NCBI RefSeq assembly: GCF_013306565.1
Contig: NZ_PZPO01000002.1
Coordinates: 508,501-572,500, forward strand
Direction of reading: 5' to 3'
DNA length: 64,000 bases
Source: Hyphomicrobium sulfonivorans
Lineage (GTDB): Bacteria > Pseudomonadota > Alphaproteobacteria > Rhizobiales > Hyphomicrobiaceae
Shown here: positions 35,695-44,753 of the stretch, one piece after another
How the letters are laid out: every line of letters starts with the position of its first letter
How positions within the stretch are numbered: position 1 is the stretch's first letter
Translations under genes and position numbers: made by a program
The notes under the pieces: generated by a model
Seen by the model: the letters and a program-made list of their open reading frames with translations, nothing else
Databases searched by the model: none
What the model was told of the DNA's origin: nothing

Positions 35695-36741
35695 TCAGAC
35701 TTTGCCGGGCTTAACCCGCACACCTGGAGCGGGCCTTTCCAGCAGGACTTCGCGGCGGAACCGATACAGTTTTGCCGGTCGACCGCCGGTGCGCATTTTC
35801 ACTTCGCCGGTAGGCTCGACGAGGCCGGCGCCTTCGACCAGTCGCCGGAAGTTCTGCTTGTGCAGGTGCGGACCCAGGATCGCCTCGACGGTCCGCTGCA
35901 ATTCGAACAGCGTGAAATCGTCGGGCATCAGCTCGAAAATCACCGGACGATATTTGATCTTCGCGCGCACACGCCCGATGGCGGTGGCAAGGATGCGGCG
36001 ATGATCGTAGTGCATCGGCTGCCCCAGGCGCGGACGGTCCTGCCATTCGTCGGCAGCTTTGCGTCCATCGCGGGCCGCTTCATCGACCAGTCCGGCCTCA
36101 TACAGAAGCTCATACCGGTCGAGCACTTTCTCTTCGTCCCAACCCGCGCCTTCAAGACCGAAACAGATCCGCACACGTTCCTGGCGTGTGATCGGCTGGC
36201 CAGTCGTCGCGGGCTGCGAAGCAATCCAGTCGCGCAGTCGCGGTTCGATCGTGCTGCCCAGTATTTCAGGGCGTCCACGGCGCCAGTCTTCCCATGGAAA
36301 ATACTGATACCAGCTTCGCCAGGTGCCGTGGGTCAGATCTGATCCGGGGTGGGCATCGGTGAGCGCGAGATAGCCAATCGAAACGACGTGCGGTCCGACA
36401 TCGCCCTGTTGCGCGTGTCGTCCGCGATCGCCGAACGTGTAGAGCTGCTCGACATAACCGAGTTCGACTCCGGTCTGATGCTTGACCCACGTGCGCAGGC
36501 CACCTTCGAAAGTGCGGTGATGTAATGGCGAGAACGGTCCGAACGGCAATCCATCGGTGGCGCCGGCCTTGTCGGTTTCACCACGGATGACCAGCACCTG
36601 CGGCTCGTTATCGGCAACCGCCACGATGGCTGCGTTCAATCCTATTTCAACACCGGCGTTGGCGTTTTTTTCGCCTACGGCCTGCGGGTCGGCTGGGCTG
36701 TCCATGCGCGTCGCTCTTTCCCTGACCTCGCCGTATGACAT
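35695..36741 (-). CDS. Nudix-related transcriptional regulator of NAD synthesis (NadQ/NrtR type)
   Basis: This encodes 348 residues from the ATG at 36741, which has GGAGGA 7 bases upstream; a longer TTG-started frame is less likely. The N-terminal half (about 30-190) has a Nudix-like fold, with LVIRGETDKAGATDGLPFGPF, but lacks an intact Nudix catalytic box, as in regulators that only sense ligand. The C-terminal half has a winged-helix region (DDFTLFELQRTVEAILG, then KQNFRRLVEGAGLVEPTGE). It lies just upstream of nadABC with two palindromes between, so it most likely controls that operon. The NadQ name is from memory of the alphaproteobacterial regulon. Confidence 0.72.
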   Translation of the reverse strand: MSYGEVRERATRMDSPADPQAVGEKNANAGVEIGLNAAIVAVADNEPQVLVIRGETDKAGATDGLPFGPFSPLHHRTFEGGLRTWVKHQTGVELGYVEQLYTFGDRGRHAQQGDVGPHVVSIGYLALTDAHPGSDLTHGTWRSWYQYFPWEDWRRGRPEILGSTIEPRLRDWIASQPATTGQPITRQERVRICFGLEGAGWDEEKVLDRYELLYEAGLVDEAARDGRKAADEWQDRPRLGQPMHYDHRRILATAIGRVRAKIKYRPVIFELMPDDFTLFELQRTVEAILGPHLHKQNFRRLVEGAGLVEPTGEVKMRTGGRPAKLYRFRREVLLERPAPGVRVKPGKV

Positions 36742-36866
36742 CGGTTGTTCCTCCAGATAGGAGAGCCCGCGCAACGGCAGGGCTTTGACTGCAACGGCAA
36801 CAATGGCGGAATCTCGGCATTCGGCCGGGAATTCCGCATCGTCGCGTCAGTCACAACGCTCAATGC

Positions 36867-37556
36867 TCACAAATGTTCAATCAGATTGCCAAAACGAGCC
36901 AAAAAAGTTTCTTCGGCGACATTTGCCGCAACTGGCTCAAGCTGACTGAGGGTGTTGGCGAGGTTTGGGTCGAGGCCTTCGGGGGTGCCGAAGTACAGCC
37001 GCGCCTCGTCCTCGCTGAAACCGGCGAGGCGTGTGGCTTCGTAATAGGCGGCAACGCGATCCGCGTGCTTGATGTGCAACTGAACAGTGCTCGGCAATTC
37101 GTCGCCGAGGCCGAAACGGGCATGAATTGCATCGAGTAGCCGCAACTCGAAAGCTTTGTAGTCGAGCCCGATGGCTGTCTTGAACGGGCTGATCAGGTCG
37201 CCGACCACATATTCTGCCGCATCGTGCAGCAGCGCCGCCAGCCGCCAGCGAGAAGCCCAGATCATGCCGTCGGGAGCGGGTAGCGCGCAGGCAATGTCTT
37301 CCACAATCAACGCGTGCTGGGCGACGGAGAACGCGTGCGCGCCCACCGTTTGCCCGTTCCACCGCGCAACGCGCGCAAGGCCATGCGCGATGTCTTCTAT
37401 CTCGATGTCGGCGGGTGATGGATTGAGCAGGTCGAGGCGACGACCGGAAAGCATGCGTTGCCACGCGCGGGATGGACGAGCTTCCGTCGCCTGTTGAGGA
37501 TCGACAACTGCGGCGGTCGCACCTTGCTTGGACGCATCTTTCTGCGGGTGGGTCAT
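36867..37556 (-). CDS. HD-domain phosphohydrolase (YfbR-like)
   Basis: This encodes 229 residues. The ATG at 37556 overlaps the stop of the upstream tag gene (ATGA), which fixes the start. HD metal-binding residues are seen as FSVAQHALIVEDI, ALLHDAAEYVVGD (the His-Asp pair) and the later HIKHADRVAAYYEA. The family includes 5'-deoxynucleotidases such as YfbR, acting on dNMPs. With a DNA repair glycosylase gene just upstream it may be part of a nucleotide-maintenance operon; the exact substrate is unknown. Confidence 0.8.
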   Translation of the reverse strand: MTHPQKDASKQGATAAVVDPQQATEARPSRAWQRMLSGRRLDLLNPSPADIEIEDIAHGLARVARWNGQTVGAHAFSVAQHALIVEDIACALPAPDGMIWASRWRLAALLHDAAEYVVGDLISPFKTAIGLDYKAFELRLLDAIHARFGLGDELPSTVQLHIKHADRVAAYYEATRLAGFSEDEARLYFGTPEGLDPNLANTLSQLEPVAANVAEETFLARFGNLIEHL

Positions 37557-38155
37557 GCGCGCCAGGCATCCTTTTGCAGGCGTGCGCATTCCCCATGGCG
37601 GAAGCATCCGACGAGGTGATCGTTGACCATTCCAGACGACTGCATGAATGCGTAAACCGTTGTTGGCCCCACGAAACGGAAGCCTTCTTTCTTCAGCGCT
37701 TTCGAGATGCGTGTCGATAGCTCCGTCGAAGCCGGAACATCGGTCAGCGCTTGCGCCTGGTTCTGCACCGAGCCCTGCAGTAAGTGACCGGCCAGAAATT
37801 TTTTCAACGTTGTGCGTTCGCGCAGCTTCAGGAATGCCTTTGCGTTCTCGATCGTGGCTTCGATCTTGGCGCGATTGCGCACGATACCTGCATCGTTCAT
37901 CAGCCCTGCGATATCATTTGCCGTATAACGTGCAATTGTTTCGGCGTCGAAGTTGTCAAACGCACGTCTGAAGTTTTCACGCTTGCGCAGAATGGTGATC
38001 CACGACAGTCCGGCCTGAAATCCTTCCAGCACCAGCTTTTCGAAAATGGCGCGGTCGTTTTTCAGCGGCACGCCCCATTCGGTGTCGTGGTAATGCCGAT
38101 AGTCGGCATCATCTCCCACCCAGCCGCAGCGCACGAGGTTGTCGGTTTTTGTCAT
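37553..38155 (-). CDS. tag: DNA-3-methyladenine glycosylase I
   Basis: This encodes 200 residues from the ATG at 38155, overlapping the ygfZ stop by four bases. Motifs typical of Tag are RCGWVGDD near the N-terminus, YHDTEWGVP, FQAGLSWITILRKRENF and the C-terminal FVGPTTVYAFMQSSGMVNDH. Cys and His at both ends (RCGW and the HGEC tail) form the zinc snap. It removes 3-methyladenine from DNA. Confidence 0.94.
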   Translation of the reverse strand: MTKTDNLVRCGWVGDDADYRHYHDTEWGVPLKNDRAIFEKLVLEGFQAGLSWITILRKRENFRRAFDNFDAETIARYTANDIAGLMNDAGIVRNRAKIEATIENAKAFLKLRERTTLKKFLAGHLLQGSVQNQAQALTDVPASTELSTRISKALKKEGFRFVGPTTVYAFMQSSGMVNDHLVGCFRHGECARLQKDAWRA

Positions 38156-39057
38156 CGCGGTGTGCCTGATGGATCCTGCAGCGTGAATGTCGCCCATGCG
38201 GGCAGCGCGATGTGCACAGTGGTGCCACCGATGCTCAATGCCTCGCCCTTGTCCTGAAACTCTGCGGCACGGTCGAGGCGTATTTCCGCCAGCGCGCGTT
38301 GCCCCGCCTTCGAGCCAAGCTTGCCGATTTCAACGCCAGCGGCGACAACCGCTGCGCCGCTCTCTGGCAGGGGACCATCGGCAGTTATAGGCACAATGCG
38401 GCGACGGGCCGTGCCGCGGTTATGCATGCGCGATACAACTTCCTGCCCCACATAGCAGCCCTTGTTGAACGAGACGCCATGGACCTGGTCGAACAGGGCT
38501 TCGTGCGGAAACGCCTCGCCATAGCCAAAGTCGCGTCCACCTTCGGGCACGCCGAGCGCGATACGATGGGCGTGATAATCGTCCTGCGTCGCGCTTTCAG
38601 CCTCGCCGCCACCGAGCGCCCAGTCCGTGCGCAGGGTGGTGAGTTCGCGATAGCCCAGTTCCGGCAGCCTTGGATCGGCGAACCATATCGGCGCCGGGCC
38701 TTCACCCGTTGCCGTCTTCGGCGAATAGGCGCCGCCCCAGATGGCTGCAACCGTATAGTCGGCCGACGCATCGGTGACTTCGACATCAGCGCGGAGTTTG
38801 TACATCTTGAGCCGCTGCGCCAGTTCGGCCGTCTTGGTCCGCGCTGTCTCCAGGCAGAACCCTTCCGCCGTGGGGGCAATGAGAAAATCGAACAGGATTT
38901 TGCCCTGCGGACTGAGCAGACCAGCATACAGCGCCTGCTGTGTGTCGATCAGCGCCATATCGTTAGTGATGACGCCCTGTAGAAATTTACGGGCATCCGG
39001 TCCATTTACAGTGACGACGCCCCGGTCGGGCAGCAGTGCGATTTTCGTTTCGGCCAT
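38152..39057 (-). CDS. ygfZ: folate-binding protein YgfZ/GcvT family
   Basis: This encodes 301 residues. The signature KGCYVGQEVVSRMHNRG carries the conserved Cys of the YgfZ motif, and the N-terminal half has the GcvT-like fold (GPDARKFLQGVITNDM). YgfZ helps maintain iron-sulfur enzymes such as MiaB with the help of tetrahydrofolate. It overlaps tag by four bases and diverges from the dihydroorotase-type gene, whose start is 80 bases away. Confidence 0.92.
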   Translation of the reverse strand: MAETKIALLPDRGVVTVNGPDARKFLQGVITNDMALIDTQQALYAGLLSPQGKILFDFLIAPTAEGFCLETARTKTAELAQRLKMYKLRADVEVTDASADYTVAAIWGGAYSPKTATGEGPAPIWFADPRLPELGYRELTTLRTDWALGGGEAESATQDDYHAHRIALGVPEGGRDFGYGEAFPHEALFDQVHGVSFNKGCYVGQEVVSRMHNRGTARRRIVPITADGPLPESGAAVVAAGVEIGKLGSKAGQRALAEIRLDRAAEFQDKGEALSIGGTTVHIALPAWATFTLQDPSGTPR

Positions 39058-39137
39058 GTTCCCCGCTCCGGTTGCAACCGGCTTCCGTTTTACGTATGCG
39101 GGGCGCGGGCCAGAGGCAAGCCGCAGGTAAAGCTATT

Positions 39138-40466
39138 ATGCGCACCACATTCGATCTTGTGTTGAAGGGCGGCACTGTCGTCAACCATGAGGGTATCGGC
39201 CAGCGGGATATCGGCATCACGGAAGGCCGCATCGCCGCCATCGGGCAAATCGATGAAGCCAAGGCCGATGAGGTTATCGACGCGCGCGGGCTGCACATCC
39301 TGCCTGGCGTTATCGACACGCAGGTGCATTTCCGCGAGCCCGGCCTTGAGCACAAGGAAGATCTGGAGACAGGATCGCGCAGTGCCGTCCTCGGCGGTGT
39401 CACCGCCGTCTTCGAGATGCCGAACACCAGGCCGCTGACCACCACCGCCGAAACGCTGGCGCACAAGGTGTCATTGGCGCGCGATCGCATGTTCTGCGAC
39501 TTCGCGTTCTATGTCGGCGGCACGCGCGAAAACATCGACGATATTCCCAGGCTGGAGAAGCTTGAAGGTTCGGCGGGCATCAAGGTGTTCATGGGCTCGT
39601 CCACCGGCGATCTGCTGGTCGATGACGAAGCTTCGCTCGATCACATCATTTCGCGGATCAGCCGCCGCGCCGCGTTCCATTCGGAAGATGAGGCACGGTT
39701 GCTGGCCCGCATGGACGTGCGCCGCCCTGGCGATCCGTCATCGCATCCCGAATGGCGCGATGAGGAAGCCGCCATCATCTCGACTCGCCGGCTTGTACGG
39801 CTGGCCGAAAAGCACAAACGCCGCGTGCACGTGCTGCACGTATCGACCGCAGCGGAAATGAAGTTTCTGGGCGAGCACAAGGATTGGGCAAGCGTCGAGG
39901 TGACGCCGCACCATCTGACGCTTGTTGCGCCCGAGTGTTACGAGCGCCTTGGCACCTATGCGCAGATGAACCCGCCGGTGCGCGATGCGCGCCACCGCGA
40001 TGCCATCTGGACCGGCCTTGAGGCTGGCATCGTCGATGTGCTCGGCTCCGATCATGCGCCGCATACGCGTGAGGAAAAGGATCACGCCTATCCCGCTTCG
40101 CACTCCGGCATGACCGGCGTGCAGACGCTGGTGCCGATCATGCTGGACCATGTAAACGCCGGGCGGCTGTCGCTCGAACGTTTTGTCGATCTCACCAGTC
40201 ATGGGCCGCAGCGGCTGTTCGGCATCCGTGGCAAGGGGCGCATCGCGGTTGGCTATGATGCCGACCTGACGGTCGTTGACATGAAGCGCGAAGAAACAAT
40301 CACCAACGCGCAGGTCGCCAGCCGCGCTGGCTGGACGCCCTATGACGGCACGCGCGTGCGCGGATGGCCTATCGGCACATTCGTGCGGGGTAATCGTGTG
40401 GTGTGGGAAGGCGCAATTGAAGAGCCCGCACACGGCCAGCCGGTGCATTTCTTCGAAGGCGCGTGA
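39138..40466 (+). CDS. dihydroorotase-type amidohydrolase
   Basis: This encodes 442 residues from the ATG at 39138; the frame extends upstream into the ygfZ promoter without need. The N-terminal beta-sandwich is followed by DTQVHFREPG with the first metal-binding His pair, later HVLHVSTAAEM and VTPHHLTL, and the Asp ligand region GSDHAPHTREEK. These match class I dihydroorotases of the DHOase/allantoinase/hydantoinase superfamily. The exact substrate cannot be fixed, since the superfamily is broad and no pyrimidine gene is adjacent. Confidence 0.85.
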   Translation: MRTTFDLVLKGGTVVNHEGIGQRDIGITEGRIAAIGQIDEAKADEVIDARGLHILPGVIDTQVHFREPGLEHKEDLETGSRSAVLGGVTAVFEMPNTRPLTTTAETLAHKVSLARDRMFCDFAFYVGGTRENIDDIPRLEKLEGSAGIKVFMGSSTGDLLVDDEASLDHIISRISRRAAFHSEDEARLLARMDVRRPGDPSSHPEWRDEEAAIISTRRLVRLAEKHKRRVHVLHVSTAAEMKFLGEHKDWASVEVTPHHLTLVAPECYERLGTYAQMNPPVRDARHRDAIWTGLEAGIVDVLGSDHAPHTREEKDHAYPASHSGMTGVQTLVPIMLDHVNAGRLSLERFVDLTSHGPQRLFGIRGKGRIAVGYDADLTVVDMKREETITNAQVASRAGWTPYDGTRVRGWPIGTFVRGNRVVWEGAIEEPAHGQPVHFFEGA

Positions 40467-40531
40467 CAGGGGAAGCGGGTCAGCGCGCAGGCGCGTGATC
40501 ACACGTTCATCCATCGCAATGCGACAGAAAT

Positions 40532-40570
40532 AAAAAGGCGCCGCCAGCTTTTGCTCGCAGCGCCTTTTTT
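40532..40570. terminator. bidirectional terminator between convergent genes
   Basis: AAAAAGGCGC (40532-40541) pairs with GCGCCTTTTT (40560-40569). A-tract on the left and T-tract on the right make it work for both the dihydroorotase-type gene and the convergent L,D-transpeptidase gene. Confidence 0.85.
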
Positions 40571-40614
40571 GTCCGGCCGATACTCAGGCCATACATTTTG
40601 TCGGCTGATCGTCG

Positions 40615-41643
40615 TTACATGCGGCCGTAGCGGTCATAGCGCCAGTTGCGCTCGTAACGGTCATCATATCCACGCGAGGAATAACGCGTATCGTCGTCGT
40701 TCCAGTCGTCGGCATCGGCGCGGTCATCATCGTCGCGTGCGTCGTCGTCGTCAGCCACCGCATCCCGTTCAGCAGCGTCGGCCGCGAACACGTCAGCGTC
40801 GCTTTCGGGTTCGCGCTCCGGTGCGACGGCCGCATCTTCCTGCAGCGCTTCCTCGCTACGCGTCGTTTCACGCTGAGGCGTCGCGCTCTGCGACGGCTTC
40901 GCGTCGTGGGTTGGTTTCGCCGTTGCGATGAACGTCTCCTTCGGCAGACGCTTCACCACCGTCACCTTGGAGCCGATCTCAGTGATCGAAGCCAGATGCA
41001 TCACGTGCTCGTTCATCATGCGGAAGCAGCCTGATGATGCTGCGCGGCCAATGCTCTTGGGGTCATTGGTGCCGTGGATGCGATACAGCGTATCGCCGAG
41101 ATAAAGCGCCTTCGCGCCAAGCGGATTGCGAAGCCCGCCGGTCATCTTGTCGGGCAGGCGCGGATCGCGCTTGATCATTTCCTTTGGCGGATGCCAGTCC
41201 GGCCAGGCCTGCATGCGGCTGACCGTTTCTGTGCCGAGCCAGGTGAAGCCATCGCGGCCGACCGAGATCGGATACTGATAGGCCTCGTTCGATGACAGCA
41301 CATAATAGAGCATGCGCTTGTCGCTATCGATGACGATGGAGTTCGGCTCGTACTCGCTGACGAACGCCACCTTTGCGGGCGGGCGCGGCGTGATGTTTGG
41401 CCGGGCGCCACCACTGCGCACGATGGGCGAGCGGCGATAGTCGTCGCCATAGCCCCATTCATAGCCATAGTCGCCATAAGCGCCGCGCGCGTTGCGGTTC
41501 TGCTGCTGCTTGCGCTGGCGTGGTTTCTGTTCCCAGAACGGCGTCTGGCCGTGAGGCTGCCAGCCATAGAGCTGCGCCGAAGCGGGTGCGAAGTCGCCAA
41601 ACGCCACTACCGCTATGGTTGCAAGGGCTACGCGCCACAACAT
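40615..41643 (-). CDS. L,D-transpeptidase (YkuD domain)
   Basis: This encodes 342 residues from the ATG at 41643, chosen because the signal peptide (about 1-24, ending in ASAQ) starts there. A basic linker rich in Gln, Arg and Tyr precedes the YkuD catalytic domain. The active-site motif is seen as IHGT followed by SSGCFRM, with the catalytic Cys. A C-terminal tail of over 70 residues is very rich in Asp, Glu, Ala and Arg. It forms 3-3 cross-links or attaches proteins to peptidoglycan in the periplasm. Confidence 0.9.
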   Translation of the reverse strand: MLWRVALATIAVVAFGDFAPASAQLYGWQPHGQTPFWEQKPRQRKQQQNRNARGAYGDYGYEWGYGDDYRRSPIVRSGGARPNITPRPPAKVAFVSEYEPNSIVIDSDKRMLYYVLSSNEAYQYPISVGRDGFTWLGTETVSRMQAWPDWHPPKEMIKRDPRLPDKMTGGLRNPLGAKALYLGDTLYRIHGTNDPKSIGRAASSGCFRMMNEHVMHLASITEIGSKVTVVKRLPKETFIATAKPTHDAKPSQSATPQRETTRSEEALQEDAAVAPEREPESDADVFAADAAERDAVADDDDARDDDDRADADDWNDDDTRYSSRGYDDRYERNWRYDRYGRM

Positions 41644-41799
41644 TTCTGCAAATCCCTTAAGTGCTTGGACCCTACATTTGGGGCCATGACGGCAGGTGAC
41701 AAGTGACGATGGCAAAATTGCAGTTGTGCCCGCTACCTATCGTCTCACAACAACGGTGCACGATGCGATTTCCGTCGCTTGCAAGCGCTGCCTGTCTCT

Positions 41800-42426
41800 T
41801 CAGTGCGTTTTTTTGAACGAATGCCAAGTGCCATCCGCGCCGATGGTTAGCCGCCACCACGACCATTTTTTGTCCGTGCGCATTGCTTGCGCTTTTTCAG
41901 CGCCGACAAGTCGCTCCAGGTCTGAGGCTTGGGTTGCGGTGAGATTGGCGAGGTCAGCTTCGGCCAAGTAGGGCCAGACATAGATGATATTGTTCTCGAT
42001 GTCCTTCCCCAGCGGCAATTCGGCCGGCGGCAGCTCCAGGATGCTGGCCAGTACGCGCAAAATTTCGTGACCGCTGCCGTCGGCGGATGTTTTGCGCCAA
42101 TGGTCGATCGGATGCTCGTCGGCGCCGGCGGTTGTCTCCGGCATCATCTCGTTCCATTCCAGCGGCTCGCGCAGATCTTCCAGATTGCCGGCCTGGGCTG
42201 CAGCCAGCAGAGCAGCGTGCATTTCATCGACCGGATGAGGCAACGGGCGCATGCTTGTGCCGAAGCTTTGCGCAGGAGCTCGCGAATCGGTTGAGATAAC
42301 AGGCAAAGGCTTGGCCAGCTGGCGTTCCTGTGCAGCGGACGCATGGACAACACCCATCGCCGTCAGTACCAATACGGTTACGCTTACCCACCGTCCTTGG
42401 CGCCGTCGTCCCTGGATGGTCGCCAT
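41800..42426 (-). CDS. unknown exported protein
   Basis: This encodes 208 residues if started at the ATG at 42426 (42450 is an alternative); the frame runs further but there it overlaps the divergent lysE-type gene. A basic stretch and a hydrophobic core ending in HASAAQ suggest a signal peptide. The middle contains an acidic Glu/Pro-rich part and LPPAELPLGKDIENNIIYVW, and the C-terminus ends with WWRLTIGADGTWHSFKKTH. It resembles conserved hypothetical proteins of alphaproteobacteria; no function is known to me. Confidence 0.65.
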   Translation of the reverse strand: MATIQGRRRQGRWVSVTVLVLTAMGVVHASAAQERQLAKPLPVISTDSRAPAQSFGTSMRPLPHPVDEMHAALLAAAQAGNLEDLREPLEWNEMMPETTAGADEHPIDHWRKTSADGSGHEILRVLASILELPPAELPLGKDIENNIIYVWPYLAEADLANLTATQASDLERLVGAEKAQAMRTDKKWSWWRLTIGADGTWHSFKKTH

Positions 42427-42526
42427 ATTGGTCGTCCCGATGGTCGGCATGATCAGCGGTCCCTTGCGCAGCGCATCCGATAGGTCGGACTGTTTGGGCG
42501 CGATGCGGGCCGGTAAAGGAAGGTGC

Positions 42527-43195
42527 ATGGATTTTCTGCCCAACCCGCTCATTATTCCGGTCGGTATTGTCATCGGTATTCTTGTTGCTGCCCCCGTTGG
42601 TCCCGTCAACGTACTCTGTATCCAGCGCGCCATTGAGCGCGGATTTTGGGGTGGTTTGGCGGCCGGCATCGGCGCGATGCTGGGCGATGGCCTGATTGCG
42701 TTGTTCGCGGCGCTGGGCGTTGGGGCCATTTCGGGCGCCGTTCAATATCACCGCATGGCAATCCAGTTGCTCGGCGGGCTGGTGCTCGTGCTGTTCGGCC
42801 TCAAGCTCTATTTCGCCAAGCCGCGCTTTTCACCCATCACGCCGGAATCTGAGCAGCCCGAGACGCTGCGCGATTTCGTCTGGGACATCCCGCAGACGTT
42901 CCTGCTGACGATCACCAATCCGGGCGCGGTGCTGGGGCTGTTTGCAATATTCGGCGGTGTGTCGACGTTCGTTGAGGTCGACAGCTACGTCGATGCTCTG
43001 ACCATCGTTGCGGCGGTTATGGCGGGCAGCTTGGCCTGGTGGCTGGGCCTGTCTCACCTAATTGCGCGTTTCCGCCATCGCTTCAGCGTATCGCGGCTGC
43101 AGCTCATCAATAAGGTCGCCGGACTGCTGCTGATCGGCTTTGGCGTGCTTCTCTTCGGCGAAGTGATCGCGAAGCGGCTGGGGCTGCTTCTGTAA
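42527..43195 (+). CDS. LysE/RhtB-family exporter
   Basis: This encodes 222 residues from the ATG at 42527, which has AAAGGAAGG just upstream. Six hydrophobic helices are predicted. The N-terminal signature VAAPVGPVNVLCIQRAIERGFWGGLAAGIGA is cut here into its parts: VGPVN, RAIERG and GLAAGIGA are typical of LysE-type amino-acid exporters. The second half has LLTITNPGAVL. The substrate is unknown. It is divergent from the unknown exported protein. Confidence 0.85.
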   Translation: MDFLPNPLIIPVGIVIGILVAAPVGPVNVLCIQRAIERGFWGGLAAGIGAMLGDGLIALFAALGVGAISGAVQYHRMAIQLLGGLVLVLFGLKLYFAKPRFSPITPESEQPETLRDFVWDIPQTFLLTITNPGAVLGLFAIFGGVSTFVEVDSYVDALTIVAAVMAGSLAWWLGLSHLIARFRHRFSVSRLQLINKVAGLLLIGFGVLLFGEVIAKRLGLLL

Positions 43196-43259
43196 CGCCA
43201 AAGCCGCCCCATCTCGCTGCCATCGCCAGAAATTGCAGTGCTTGGTTGGATGCTGCCTA

Positions 43260-43505
43260 TTACTGCCGCGTGGCGTGCAGCGTGAATTCACCGATACGAA
43301 TACGGCGCTCAAGCCCGTTGGCCAGCTTGACGACCGCGTCCTCGCCGAACTGCGCGACGAGATCCGTCAAGGCGGTGAACAGCGCCGCGTAGGCCATCTG
43401 CTCATTCGGCACACCACTTTCGGTGCCTTCGTCCCATGCTTCAAGAATGAGTGACAGTGCGCGATGGGTCGAGTCGTCCGAGTCGAGCTTGTCGAAGAGC
43501 TCCAT
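43260..43505 (-). CDS. small conserved soluble protein of unknown function
   Basis: This encodes 81 residues, acidic at the N-terminus (MELFDKLDSDDSTH) and predicted helical, with a good ribosome-binding site (AAGGGGGAACG). No membrane helix or known motif. It is convergent with the lysE-type gene, 64 bases apart. Confidence 0.7.
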   Translation of the reverse strand: MELFDKLDSDDSTHRALSLILEAWDEGTESGVPNEQMAYAALFTALTDLVAQFGEDAVVKLANGLERRIRIGEFTLHATRQ

Positions 43506-43723
43506 CGTTCCCCCTTGAGACTTTTAAACACCCGCAGGCCACACCCCCGTGAGGGCCACAGGTCTAACTGACTAACCGTCGGCAACCGCAGACAGCGGAA
43601 ACCGATGCAGGTGCAATATCATGCACAGCGGCGACGGAAAGTGTGGGCCGCGTTCACAGTAAATTGGCATCGGTGAGAAACGTGCGCGCATCGTGGCACA
43701 AAGGCATCAACGCACTGCACCGC

Positions 43724-44134
43724 TTAGGGAACTGAGCGCACCAGCGTATCGGCAATCGTTGCGCCTTCGGTGATGAAACGGTTGATCGCACTCTGAGCCG
43801 AAGGGCTGCAGGTGTTATAAGTGCGACTGTAGCTTTGATAACCTTTATTGAAGCTGCGCGTCAGGCGTGCTTTGCGCAGCGCGGATGTGCCTTCTGATTG
43901 CAACAGCTCCGACATCCGGTCGCGCCACTGCTGGCCTTCCTCGGCGCCGCATAGTTCACGCAGATAGTGAATGGCGCCGAGAATCTCCGATAAACGGAAC
44001 AGGCGCTCATCATAGGGTTTGCTGTCGGGAGCGGCGGCGGCAGGAAGTGCCAGCGCTGTTATCAGCACAAGGCCAACGCCCAATCGGCGCAGCGCATGCC
44101 TGCGCGCTCCCGCGTTTGTCCGTGCGTATGTCAT
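43724..44134 (-). CDS. TIGR02301-family exported protein
   Basis: This encodes 136 residues from the ATG at 44134; a GTG further upstream is possible. A signal peptide ends near PAAAAP. The mature part carries LSEILGAIHYLRELCGAEEGQQWRDRM split by conserved Cys, and NTCSPSAQSAINRFITEG near the end. This pattern is the TIGR02301 family, restricted to alphaproteobacteria, of unknown function. Two cysteines likely form a disulfide in the periplasm. Confidence 0.75.
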   Translation of the reverse strand: MTYARTNAGARRHALRRLGVGLVLITALALPAAAAPDSKPYDERLFRLSEILGAIHYLRELCGAEEGQQWRDRMSELLQSEGTSALRKARLTRSFNKGYQSYSRTYNTCSPSAQSAINRFITEGATIADTLVRSVP

Positions 44135-44197
44135 CGTGCGCTCTATCACGGATGTAATCCTAGCACCGATTCTGGATGTTTCGTGGCGTGCGCCAAC

Positions 44198-44713
44198 CTA
44201 TTCACGCTCACTGGCCTTGGCGACTGCCTGCGCCACATCGGCGGCCAGCAGCTGCCACGCCTTTTCGATCACGCAGCGCGTGCCGTTCGTCAAGCGCAGA
44301 TCCCGCAGCTTATCCAAGGCAACAAACTCTGCCTGACGGACGTCGCTGGCTGGCCGAGGCTGGCCGTCGACCGCCGAGCCGAAATAGCAGGCGATCACAT
44401 AATGCAGCACCACGTTGCCGTTGTCGTCGCGATCGATGACGTCATAGACGCCGGCCAGCCCTTCCATGTGGCCGTACAGCCCTGTTTCCTCATGGGCCTC
44501 GCGGCGGGCTGCTTCCTCCGCGGTTTCGCCAGCTTCGATGGTTCCGCCGGGCAGGCTCCAGTGGCCCGCATCTGGATCGCTGCCGCGTTCGACCAGCAGC
44601 ACCGATTCGCCACGGAACAGCACAGCGCTGGCAGCAGCGCGCGGCCAGGGGCCGGTGCGGTTCGCGGTGTCGTGCAGGATCGGGCAGGCTTCATCATGGG
44701 CATCGCGGGGCAT
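44198..44713 (-). CDS. Nudix hydrolase
   Basis: This encodes 171 residues. The Nudix box begins GGTIEAGETAEEA and continues with REAHEETG, with all key Glu residues in place, so it should be catalytically active. WSLPGG precedes the box. The family hydrolyses nucleoside diphosphates linked to other groups, often for housecleaning; the substrate is not predictable. The gene is divergent from the SRAP gene, with starts 40 bases apart. Confidence 0.9.
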   Translation of the reverse strand: MPRDAHDEACPILHDTANRTGPWPRAAASAVLFRGESVLLVERGSDPDAGHWSLPGGTIEAGETAEEAARREAHEETGLYGHMEGLAGVYDVIDRDDNGNVVLHYVIACYFGSAVDGQPRPASDVRQAEFVALDKLRDLRLTNGTRCVIEKAWQLLAADVAQAVAKASERE

Positions 44714-44753
44714 GGCGCTTCTCCTTAGGCTGGCCAGCGACTACCTTAGCGCC

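Noticed and set aside
42427-42729. N-terminal extension of the unknown exported protein
   Set aside because: It overlaps the divergent LysE-type gene, whose motifs and ribosome-binding site are clear.
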